A DNA stretch of 5,804 nt from Planctomicrobium sp. (GTDB lineage Bacteria > Planctomycetota > Planctomycetia > Planctomycetales > Planctomycetaceae), in assembly GCA_018659505.1 (NCBI GenBank), contig JABJMI010000335.1, positions 1-5,804 of the forward strand, given 5' to 3'. Shown here one piece after another: positions 1 through 5,804 of the stretch (positions are counted from its first letter, which is position 1; each line of letters starts with the position of its first letter). Under the pieces are notes generated by a model. It was not told where the DNA came from. It saw nothing but the letters and a program-made list of their open reading frames with translations, and made no database searches. The translations under genes and the position numbers were made by a program.

Positions 1-495
1 AAGTTGACACAAGAAGGCAAGATTACTGGCTCACCTCTTTATATGTCACCAGAGCAGGCAAGTGGTGATGAAGCCGATGCCCGCAGCGACATCTATGCAC
101 TTGGCTGCGTTGCTTACTATTTGATGACAGGTGAGCCACCATTCCAAGAAACCAAACCGATGAAATTGATTCTAGCTCACGTTCAGAATCGCCCCGCAGA
201 TCCCAGATCGATTCGTCCAGACATCTCGGAAGAGATGCAAGCAATTATCATGAAATGCCTGGAGAAAGATCCAGCAAACCGCTTTCAAACAATCGATGAA
301 CTTCGTGCTGCACTGGCAGCAACAGTCGATAACGGAACATGGACGCGAGTTGATGCAACCCAATGGTGGGAGTGCAACGGGTGTCCGAAGAAGCAACATC
401 TTGATGATTGCATTTTACGAGGCGATGAACTCCCCAGCGAACAAAGTAGCGAGACTGACGCATACGCCGAAACGCAAGTCTTGGCAGGCGTGTGA
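1..495 (+). CDS. Ser/Thr protein kinase (PknB-type), C-terminal part, 5' truncated
   Basis: This is the C-terminal end of a Hanks-type Ser/Thr protein kinase, which phosphorylates proteins using ATP. The frame is open from base 1, so the first residues are internal and the TTG at base 4 is not a start. Of 164 visible residues, GSPLYMSPEQ (10-19) is the end of the activation segment with the subdomain VIII SPE motif. DARSDIYALGC (26-36) is subdomain IX with its conserved Asp. CLEKDPANRF (86-95) holds the subdomain XI Arg. The ATP-binding Lys, HRD and DFG motifs lie outside the window. After the kinase fold a short tail of about 55 residues carries WWECNGC and a C-X2-C-X4-H-X3-C pattern (125-137), then an acidic, Ser/Thr-rich end. 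No membrane helix follows the visible kinase fold, so there is no PknB-like transmembrane and PASTA part after it. The gene converges on the minus-strand BatA-like gene with 7 bases between stops. The substrate cannot be told. Confidence 0.93.
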   Translation, partial: KLTQEGKITGSPLYMSPEQASGDEADARSDIYALGCVAYYLMTGEPPFQETKPMKLILAHVQNRPADPRSIRPDISEEMQAIIMKCLEKDPANRFQTIDELRAALAATVDNGTWTRVDATQWWECNGCPKKQHLDDCILRGDELPSEQSSETDAYAETQVLAGV

Positions 496-502
496 TGTTG
501 CA

Positions 503-2632
503 TCATGACTCTGTTGCGGGTACTGAACGACTTGTTCTCCTCTGCCGAAGACCTGCCAGGATTGTTTCTGAGAGAAGAAAGAAAATCGCAAGTAAGAGTA
601 TCCATTTCCAGAGTTTTTGTTGAGATTCAAGTTCTCGATTCATGAGTTGCCGTTGATCCCCTACGTTCTGAGCATCTTCAATGTTGCGAATCGATTGAGT
701 TTGAATTGGAACTCCTGCCGCCTTCAGAAGGTCGAACGAAATCGGATCGGTTTTTGATTCCGCAGGAGGTAAGTTAACAGCAAGATGAATCGCATTTTCA
801 TTGGCAAGTGCTTCTTCGGTCGCTGCGAGGGTGTAGATCCCTTTAGCATTCAGATGAAATTTTTCATTGACATTACCTGTCGCGATTTCGCCATCGGGCA
901 TACGAATTGTGGCGATCTCTGATTCAAACTGAAATTGTGCCAGATCCAACTCATCCCCAACGTAATTGACTGGATCAAATTCTCGTTGCTTTCCTAAATA
1001 TTCAAGAAACCCATTCATCATCGGGACGAACTTACTCCAGACGGCAAGATCGCTATCAGATCGATTCCAACCTGAAGAGAAAACGACAAGACGCCCCTTT
1101 CCGACTGGAACTTCAAGGATCGCTGGTGAATTCCCTTCGAAACTAGCCAACACTTTTGCTTCAGGAATCGCATCAACATCAATCACACGATGTTTCCAAA
1201 ATCGCAGTTTGGAAAAGTCAGCGAACCTAGGATCATCAAAAGGAGCAAATACCGGATGAGTGAAATCGACCGAAGCCAACATCTCATAGTCAGGGACATC
1301 CGCTTCTCTGACCGGTTGAGGAGCTATTTCCAGCAGACTGTAAAGTTGACTAGCCTGCTCTGCAGTTCGTGCGACGAAGACCCCTTGACCGCCGGATTTA
1401 AACCACTCCCGACACCAGACCAGTTGTTGTTCAGTGAGTTCCTCGCCAACAATTACGAGCGAGATTGTTGCTCCTTCAAGTGGTGGTTCATTCTCGCTTG
1501 TTCTCCAATCGAAGATTTCCACTGTGCGAGTTGCTGTGCTCGGGAAGACGGGCTCCAGAAAGAAAAGTAGACTTTCCGGTCCTGTTTCAGCTTCTTCGCC
1601 AATGAACAAAACTTTCGCTTCCCAAGGGGATCGTCGAGCTACATAGCAGATGTTGTCAAAGGTCTGCTGATCTCCCGTCAGCTTCAATCTTTGGGGGGTT
1701 CTTTCTTGCGGTGGCGTTGGTGCGTGTACAACTCGGCTTTGCCCCGGAGGGACATAAACGCTCACCGCGTTCTCAGTTTGAATTTGAGTTTCTTCAGCGG
1801 AGAATTCATCGACCCAGCCGATCTCGAATTGTTCTTGTTCAGACAATGATGTGTTGCTAACCCTTACTCGAACAGAATTGTCGGTCGCCGATTGATTCAC
1901 GATCAGCTGCGCCGCTGCGTTTGTAGTCTCATTAACCTTTACTGAGATCAGTTCTACTTGAACATTTTCCGGCCAGGGGAAGCCGTTCAACTGCTCCCAC
2001 TGACTCCCCGTTTGAAAATCGGAAACAACGATCAACTTACTCTCTAAATTCTGACGACCTTCTTGTTCGACGAGGAGATCTGTTGCGGAAATCATCGCTG
2101 CCCCGAGGTTTGTGCCTGAATCGGTTGGTCGTAGCTCCTTTAATTTCTCACGCAGAAATGACTCTCTACTGGAAGATTCCAAACTTGACCATTCAGCGAG
2201 ACTGATAACGGAGCTTGTCTTCTCATTAAAAATGAGAACAGAGACCGCATCAGCCGGTTCAATACCTTCCAGAATTTGATCAACTTCGTCTCTCGCCATC
2301 TCCCATAAATTTTCTCGCTGCATACTGGCTGATGTGTCGAGTAAAATGACGAAACGACGCCCATCATCTTTTTCAAATGCAGCTTCTGCTTGTGATCTCA
2401 TAAACGGTCGAGCAAACGCCAACGCTAACAGGCAAACTGCTAAAGCTCTTAAGATGAGAAGTAACCAGTCCTCAACTCGACTTCGCTGAGTCACCTTGGG
2501 AGGAGAAGGTTCCAGGAACATCAAACTACTGAAGACCTGACGTCCCTTTGGAGTTTGCCTGATCAAATGAAAGAAAATCGGCAATCCGACTGCTAAGCCT
2601 GCCAGCAAATACAAAGGAGTCAGAAAAGCCAT
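503..2632 (-). CDS. BatA-like membrane protein with VWA domain
   Basis: This 709-residue protein has the architecture of long BatA-type proteins. The start MAFLTPLYLLAGLAVGLPIF is the typical N-terminal BatA (aerotolerance regulator N-terminal) module, with a first hydrophobic segment at about 5-24 and a second at about 56-74, ending in FARPF. A von Willebrand factor A domain begins near residue 93. Its metal-binding DxSxS motif is D99-T-S101-A-S103, and IVVSDF is a later VWA strand. The middle part (VIVGEELTEQQLVWCREWF and following) resembles a class I glutamine amidotransferase-like fold, without a catalytic triad I can assign. GKGRLVVFSSGW is a strand pattern common in these proteins. A final membrane helix at about 674-695 is followed by a basic tail. 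The VWA and middle domains probably face away from the cytoplasm, which is inferred from topology. The start fits the family N-terminus, although the Shine-Dalgarno (GGAA) is weak. It starts 28 bp after the DUF58 stop and is probably co-transcribed. Family roles are in stress tolerance and complex assembly; the exact function is unknown. Confidence 0.9.
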   Translation of the reverse strand: MAFLTPLYLLAGLAVGLPIFFHLIRQTPKGRQVFSSLMFLEPSPPKVTQRSRVEDWLLLILRALAVCLLALAFARPFMRSQAEAAFEKDDGRRFVILLDTSASMQRENLWEMARDEVDQILEGIEPADAVSVLIFNEKTSSVISLAEWSSLESSSRESFLREKLKELRPTDSGTNLGAAMISATDLLVEQEGRQNLESKLIVVSDFQTGSQWEQLNGFPWPENVQVELISVKVNETTNAAAQLIVNQSATDNSVRVRVSNTSLSEQEQFEIGWVDEFSAEETQIQTENAVSVYVPPGQSRVVHAPTPPQERTPQRLKLTGDQQTFDNICYVARRSPWEAKVLFIGEEAETGPESLLFFLEPVFPSTATRTVEIFDWRTSENEPPLEGATISLVIVGEELTEQQLVWCREWFKSGGQGVFVARTAEQASQLYSLLEIAPQPVREADVPDYEMLASVDFTHPVFAPFDDPRFADFSKLRFWKHRVIDVDAIPEAKVLASFEGNSPAILEVPVGKGRLVVFSSGWNRSDSDLAVWSKFVPMMNGFLEYLGKQREFDPVNYVGDELDLAQFQFESEIATIRMPDGEIATGNVNEKFHLNAKGIYTLAATEEALANENAIHLAVNLPPAESKTDPISFDLLKAAGVPIQTQSIRNIEDAQNVGDQRQLMNRELESQQKLWKWILLLAIFFLLSETILAGLRQRRTSRSVPATES

Positions 2633-2660
2633 TTCAATTCCAAGTAATTATTGAATTCCA

Positions 2661-3599
2661 TCAACGACGTTGTGTTTGTTTGACTTTACTGCGAGTTTGC
2701 AGAAAGTCGAAGAGTGCATTTTCTAACGGAGTGTCAGTCGAAAGCAACGCGATATGAATTCCTAAACTATCACACATCGCTGCCACGTTTTTAAGATGTT
2801 CATTCAACTTTTTCTTGTAGTTCTCGCGTGCGTGCTTAGGATCCACATAGACTTCGCGTCCTGTTTCGGAATCGTAAAATAGAGCTGCTTCTTCGAATTC
2901 GAAATTGATCTCTGCCGGGTCTAAGACCTGAAAGACAACAACTTCGTTACCACCCGAACGGAGATATCCCAGACGCGAATGTAACTCTTCGATGTCGGTC
3001 AGGAAATCTGAAACAACCACAAACATGCCTCGTTTACGGACTCTTTCAGCCGCTTCCTCTAGAGCACTCACAATCCCGGACGAGACTCCGTCCGTAGCAT
3101 GTTCCAGGCTAACCAACACTCTTCTAAGTTGCCCGACTCGATATCTCGCAGGGATAAATTCGTCGACATGTTCTGAGAACCGCAGCAGCCCCACCGCGTC
3201 ACGTTGAGAAGTCAAGAAATATGCCAGTGTCGCAGCGAGTGTCTTGGCATAATCCTCTTTCGTATAACCAAGTGATCCGAACGACATCGAGCGACTGTTG
3301 TCGATGATCAGATGGCAACGGAGATTCGTTTCATCTTCAAAGCGTTTAATGTAATACCGATCAGAGCGAGCGAATAGCTTCCAATCGAGATACCTTAAAT
3401 CATCGCCAGGACTGTATTGCCGATACTCAGTGAATTCGACAGAGAAACCATGGTAAGGACTGCGGTGTTGCCCGGTGAAGAATCCTTCGACGACAGATTT
3501 TGCTCGCAATTCCAAAGATTGAATCTGCATCAAAGATTGAGGATCGATATACGATGCCGGAGGATACGCAAGCGTTTGACCAGTGGTACTCGCAGCCAT
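2661..3599 (-). CDS. DUF58 family protein (VWA-like fold)
   Basis: This 312-residue soluble protein belongs to the DUF58 family, which usually works with MoxR AAA+ ATPases and BatA-type VWA proteins. The family signature is clear: EYRQYSPGDDLRYLDWKLFA (58-77), then IKRFEDETN (84-92). A VWA-like strand follows with a MIDAS-type D100-N-S102-R-S104 motif and a second Asp in VVVSDF (D198). The C-terminus LLSTDTPLENALFDFLQTR is also typical. No membrane segment is visible, so it is probably cytoplasmic. The start at 3599 is chosen because AAGGAGG (3605-3611) sits 5 bases upstream of that ATG. In-frame ATGs at 3626 and 3650 would add 9 or 17 residues, but they lack such a site and fall in an inverted repeat region. 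The BatA-like gene follows after 28 bp. The gene upstream is a GroES homologue, not the usual MoxR. The biochemical function of DUF58 is not established. Confidence 0.93.
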   Translation of the reverse strand: MAASTTGQTLAYPPASYIDPQSLMQIQSLELRAKSVVEGFFTGQHRSPYHGFSVEFTEYRQYSPGDDLRYLDWKLFARSDRYYIKRFEDETNLRCHLIIDNSRSMSFGSLGYTKEDYAKTLAATLAYFLTSQRDAVGLLRFSEHVDEFIPARYRVGQLRRVLVSLEHATDGVSSGIVSALEEAAERVRKRGMFVVVSDFLTDIEELHSRLGYLRSGGNEVVVFQVLDPAEINFEFEEAALFYDSETGREVYVDPKHARENYKKKLNEHLKNVAAMCDSLGIHIALLSTDTPLENALFDFLQTRSKVKQTQRR

Positions 3600-3604
3600 C
3601 AGTT

Positions 3605-3611
3605 CCTCCTT
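3605..3611 (-). promoter_or_regulatory. Shine-Dalgarno site that sets the DUF58 start
   Basis: On the minus strand AAGGAGG is followed by AACTG and then ATG at 3599. This near-perfect anti-16S match with 5-base spacing decides for the 3599 start over the in-frame ATGs at 3626 and 3650. Confidence 0.85.
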
Positions 3612-3626
3612 GCACAAGTGTTTCAT

Positions 3627-3645
3627 TATCTCATCGTATGAGATA
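3627..3645. repeat. Perfect 8-bp inverted repeat upstream of DUF58
   Basis: The arms TATCTCAT (3627-3634) and ATGAGATA (3638-3645) are perfect reverse complements with a 3-base spacer. The repeat lies 28 bases before the DUF58 start and 15 bases before its Shine-Dalgarno site. On the minus strand the arm nearest the gene ends in GATAAT, five of six matches to a -10 box, but I find no matching -35 at normal spacing. It could be an operator for a dimeric repressor or a hairpin in the leader of the mRNA. It is A/T-rich and not followed by a T-run in either direction, so a terminator is unlikely. Confidence 0.5.
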
Positions 3646-3650
3646 GTCAT

Positions 3651-3785
3651 CGTACAAGAGGATATGTTGAATGCGACTCAACTCGCAATGCTGCCGCTCA
3701 AATGTTGCGGATGGTCCGCAGGCGTCTCAGGATTTTCCTGTCACGGGATGAATAGATTCCCGCTGTAAGACGTAAATTGAAAGCG
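3651..3785. other. Spacer between groES and DUF58 with three tandem small inverted repeats
   Basis: No gene is supported here. Three inverted repeats follow each other downstream of the groES stop. They are CGGGA/TCCCG (3744-3748 with 3758-3762, 9-base loop), CAGGA/TCCTG (3728-3732 with 3736-3740, 3-base loop) and TGCGGA/TCCGCA (3706-3711 with 3715-3720, 3-base loop). None is followed by a clear T-run on the minus strand. They may act together as a factor-dependent stop or RNA-stabilising 3' end for groES, or as a structured leader for the DUF58 operon. I see no convincing sigma-70 promoter here. Confidence 0.4.
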
Positions 3786-4154
3786 CTACAGCTCATCAGT
3801 TTCGTCGAAGTCATCGAGGTCGGACAAACCTTCTTCAGTATCTTTTCCGAGGTGTTCGTTCTTTTTGTCCCGTCTGAAAACGGCAACGACGTCTTCTATC
3901 GGGACCACGAACAAAACATTGTTCGCTTCGAGATCGACGGGAATTGCATGTTTTGGGTGAAAGAGGACTTTGTCGTATTTCGTAACCGGAAAGTCTTGAT
4001 CGTTGTCGACTTCTGCACTGATTTCAACAACTCGACCCGTAATGGTCGGGATCTCAGCCTGATCGGGCAGAACGATTCCACCGCGAGTCGTGTGACGACT
4101 TTCGTCTTTACGAATTAAGATTCGAGGCCCTAACGGCTCGACAAACTCATCCAT
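3786..4154 (-). CDS. groES: GroES-like co-chaperonin with acidic C-terminal tail
   Basis: GroES (Cpn10) forms a seven-subunit lid on the GroEL folding chamber. This 122-residue protein matches the family over residues 5-93. EPLGPRILIRK is the first strand region. ESRHTTRGGIVLP (18-30) is the mobile loop with the GGIVL core that contacts GroEL. TGRVVEIS and the run KYDKVLFHPKHAIPVDLEAN follow the barrel strands and roof region, and VVPIEDVVAVF closes the barrel. Canonical GroES is about 95-100 residues. The extra part here is a charged tail (94-122), with 10 Asp or Glu among the last 18 residues. The roof hairpin lacks the usual Gly-Tyr-Gly. GroEL is not adjacent on either side. The start at 4154 matches the family N-terminus, with GGGG 7 bases upstream. 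It has its own likely promoter. It may be a secondary GroES paralogue rather than the main one; the family is sure, the exact partner is not. Confidence 0.85.
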   Translation of the reverse strand: MDEFVEPLGPRILIRKDESRHTTRGGIVLPDQAEIPTITGRVVEISAEVDNDQDFPVTKYDKVLFHPKHAIPVDLEANNVLFVVPIEDVVAVFRRDKKNEHLGKDTEEGLSDLDDFDETDEL

Positions 4155-4197
4155 CTCCGTTCCCCAAAGTTGGTGGGGTGAATTACTGATAGAACTT

Positions 4198-4219
4198 TTG
4201 CCTCATTATACCGAGGCAA
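4198..4219. promoter_or_regulatory. Candidate operator: 7-bp inverted repeat around the groES -10 box
   Basis: The arms TTGCCTC (4198-4204) and GAGGCAA (4213-4219) are perfect reverse complements separated by 8 bases, and those 8 bases contain the -10 hexamer. The layout (arm ending CTC, spacer, arm beginning GAG, upstream of groES) recalls the HrcA-bound CIRCE element, whose form is TTAGCACTC-N9-GAGTGCTAA. The arm sequence and spacer length differ, so it is not a canonical CIRCE. It is not followed by a T-run, so a typA terminator is less likely. Repressor binding here would block the promoter directly, which is inference. Confidence 0.5.
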
Positions 4220-4233
4220 CCAAGAATTGACGA
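4205..4233 (-). promoter_or_regulatory. Likely sigma-70-type promoter for groES
   Basis: On the minus strand a consensus TATAAT (4205-4210) is preceded, after a 17-base spacer, by TCGTCA (4228-4233), which matches TTGACA at four of six places. Transcription would begin near 4198, giving a leader of about 44 bases before the groES ATG. The -10 box is strong and the -35 weak, which would suit a regulated promoter. The box lies inside a perfect inverted repeat (4198-4219). Confidence 0.55.
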
Positions 4234-4280
4234 CCACATGCAATGAATCGCTACTAGAATTCTGGACTGCCTCCAATTCA

Positions 4281-5804
4281 TTACGCCGAGATTGGGTTAC
4301 GTTTGCGTTCGTTCTCGCGTAACCAAATCTTTCGTAGTCTCAGCGAATCGGGCGTAATTTCCAGATACTCATCTGACTCGATGTATTCAAGTGCCATTTC
4401 GAGCGACATGATTCGTGGCGGTTCGAGGACGATATTGTCGTCTGACCCAGAAGCACGAACATTCGTCAATTTCTTCTCTCGGACAGGATTCACAACAAGA
4501 TCGTTATCTCTGGCGTTTTCGCCAACGATCATTCCTTCGTAAACATCTGTACCGGGAGCGATCAGTAATTCGGAGCGTTCGCTGAGTTTCCAAAGTGCGT
4601 AGGCAGTTGCTTTCCCAGAGAGTTGTGAGATGAGTACGCCATTTTTACGCCGCGGAATTTCTCCTTCGAGTGGAGCGTATTTTTCGAAGCGATGGTTCAT
4701 GACCGCTTCACCCTTAGTCGCATTGAGAAGTCGCGTACGAAGTCCGATTAGCCCACGAGCGGGAATACTAAATTGCACATGTGAATGAGCACCGGCACCG
4801 GCTTTCATTTCTTGCAGTTGTCCTTTGCGAAGCGAAACAGTTTCGATCACTGTGCCAACATCAACGCTGGGAACTTCAACTTCAAGAATTTCGAATGGTT
4901 CGTGCCATTTGCCATCGACTTCTCTACGAATGACTTGAGGTTTTCCTACTGAAAGTTCATATCCTTCGCGACGCATTGTTTCGATGAGGATGGAAAGATG
5001 CAGCAATCCACGACCCGAAACTCGAAATGCTTCTTTGGCACCGGCTTCCTCTACTCGCAGTGCGACGTTCGATTGTAATTCTCTGTCGAGTCGATCTCGC
5101 AAGTGACGACTTGTTAGGAATTTCCCACTCTGGCCTGAAAATGGTGATGAATTGATTGTGAACACCATTGAAAGTGTTGGTTCATCGACTTCCAGGCGGG
5201 GCAGGGCGACTGGATTTTCTGGATCAGCGACCGTGTCGCCAATCTCGATGTCGGTTAAACCTGTGAGAGCAACAATGTCTCCAGCGGAGGCCATCTCAGT
5301 TTTAACTCGTCCCAGTTTGTCGAAAGTTTCTACACCTTCGATCGTTGCTTTCACGATGCTGTTGTCACGTTTCATTAACGCGACTTTCATACCGGGGCGA
5401 ACTTCACCGTTCGCGATGCGACCGACACAAATACGTCCCACATACTTCGACCATTGCAGCGACGTTGCCGTCATCTGAAGAGGGGCTTCCACATTTGCTT
5501 TTGGACCGGGGATATGCTCTAGGACGAGATCCAAGAGTGGCAGCATATCACCTTCGCGTGCCTCCGGATCATCAGACGTAAAGCCGGCACGACCACTGGC
5601 ATAAACAAACGGAATGTCCAAAGAATCTTCGGCTCCAAGTTCATCCATGAGATGGACGGTTTCAAGCAAAACATCTTCCGGTCGGCAGTCAGGTCGATCG
5701 ATTTTATTGACAACGATAATCGGTTTCAGTCCGACTTCCATCGCTTTTGTCAGTACGAACCGCGTTTGTGGACGCGGTCCCTCCAAAGCGTCGACGAGGA
5801 TCAA
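4281..5804 (-). CDS. typA: Translational GTPase TypA/BipA, 5' truncated by the window edge
   Basis: TypA/BipA is a ribosome-binding GTPase related to EF-G and LepA that takes part in ribosome assembly and in adaptation to cold and other stress. The visible 507 residues match it without a break. [14 protein letters not shown] (4-17) follows the G3 region, NKID (33-36) is the G4 motif, and SGRAG (70-74) is G5. Domain II follows, then the EF-G-like III and V domains. The TypA-specific C-terminal domain includes [50 protein letters not shown] and [13 protein letters not shown]. The P-loop, switch I and DxPGH parts lie beyond the right edge. The leftover length, about 100 residues, fits the roughly 607 residues of the E. 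coli protein. The TTG at the window edge is an internal Leu codon, not a start. The gene ends 126 bp before groES, which has its own promoter signal, so co-transcription is uncertain. Confidence 0.96.
   Translation of the reverse strand: MILVDALEGPRPQTRFVLTKAMEVGLKPIIVVNKIDRPDCRPEDVLLETVHLMDELGAEDSLDIPFVYASGRAGFTSDDPEAREGDMLPLLDLVLEHIPGPKANVEAPLQMTATSLQWSKYVGRICVGRIANGEVRPGMKVALMKRDNSIVKATIEGVETFDKLGRVKTEMASAGDIVALTGLTDIEIGDTVADPENPVALPRLEVDEPTLSMVFTINSSPFSGQSGKFLTSRHLRDRLDRELQSNVALRVEEAGAKEAFRVSGRGLLHLSILIETMRREGYELSVGKPQVIRREVDGKWHEPFEILEVEVPSVDVGTVIETVSLRKGQLQEMKAGAGAHSHVQFSIPARGLIGLRTRLLNATKGEAVMNHRFEKYAPLEGEIPRRKNGVLISQLSGKATAYALWKLSERSELLIAPGTDVYEGMIVGENARDNDLVVNPVREKKLTNVRASGSDDNIVLEPPRIMSLEMALEYIESDEYLEITPDSLRLRKIWLRENERKRNPISA

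Noticed and set aside
966..1570. Open frames on the + strand (966-1259 and 1190-1570) opposite the BatA-like gene
   Set aside because: They are antisense to a protein with recognisable family motifs throughout, their translations show no known domain, and they overlap each other. They are shadow frames.
3600..3650. Upstream extension of DUF58 by 9 or 17 residues from ATGs at 3626 or 3650
   Set aside because: The ATG at 3599 has an AAGGAGG site at ideal spacing, and the extension runs through the inverted repeat and adds no family-like sequence.
3583..3768. 61-residue + strand frame across the groES-DUF58 spacer
   Set aside because: It overlaps the DUF58 start antisense, has no recognisable motif, and its sequence is better explained by the inverted repeats and ribosome binding site on the other strand.
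3777..4118. 113-residue + strand frame opposite groES
   Set aside because: It is the antisense shadow of a clear GroES coding sequence and resembles no family I know.
4198..4219. Canonical CIRCE (HrcA) operator
   Set aside because: The arms are TTGCCTC/GAGGCAA with an 8-base spacer, not TTAGCACTC/GAGTGCTAA with a 9-base spacer. It is reported only as CIRCE-like.
4257..4279. Bulged hairpin right after the typA stop (GAATT/AATTC plus GGA/TCC) as a terminator
   Set aside because: The stem is short, A/T-rich and interrupted, and no T-run follows on the minus strand, so intrinsic termination is not supported.

Overview
The window looks like a chromosomal stretch from a planctomycete. This is inferred from gene types and style, not from any marker gene. 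The signs are a PknB-type Ser/Thr kinase beside a long BatA-type protein (N-terminal membrane module, VWA domain, amidotransferase-like middle, C-terminal anchor), a DUF58 gene, and a GroES homologue with no groEL beside it. Base composition is moderate and even, and I see no insertion sequence, tRNA, rRNA, CRISPR array or phage gene.

Layout. Bases 1-495 (+) hold the C-terminal part of a Ser/Thr protein kinase, cut by the left edge. It meets the minus-strand block head to head, with 7 bases between the two stop codons. The rest is on the minus strand. Read in transcription order from the right edge it holds: typA/bipA (5' end cut by the right edge, ends at 4281), a 126-bp gap with a likely promoter and operator, a GroES-like co-chaperonin (4154-3786), a 186-bp gap rich in small inverted repeats, a DUF58 protein (3599-2661), and a BatA-like VWA membrane protein (2632-503) that starts 28 bp further on.

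How the genes may work together. DUF58 and BatA-like VWA proteins usually occur with a MoxR-type AAA+ ATPase, in modules linked to chaperone-like or metal-insertion work and envelope stress. No MoxR gene lies in this window, and the gene directly upstream of DUF58 is a GroES homologue. TypA is a ribosome-associated GTPase of stress adaptation. A shared stress or protein-quality theme is plausible but inferred.

The most interesting signals are non-coding. A perfect 7-bp inverted repeat encloses a consensus TATAAT box upstream of groES, laid out like a CIRCE-type operator but with a different sequence. A perfect 8-bp inverted repeat lies just upstream of the DUF58 ribosome binding site. At protein level, the GroES has an acidic tail and the kinase tail has a zinc-knuckle-like Cys/His pattern. 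I found no clear sign of a wholly new system; most of the window is ordinary housekeeping or stress-related sequence.
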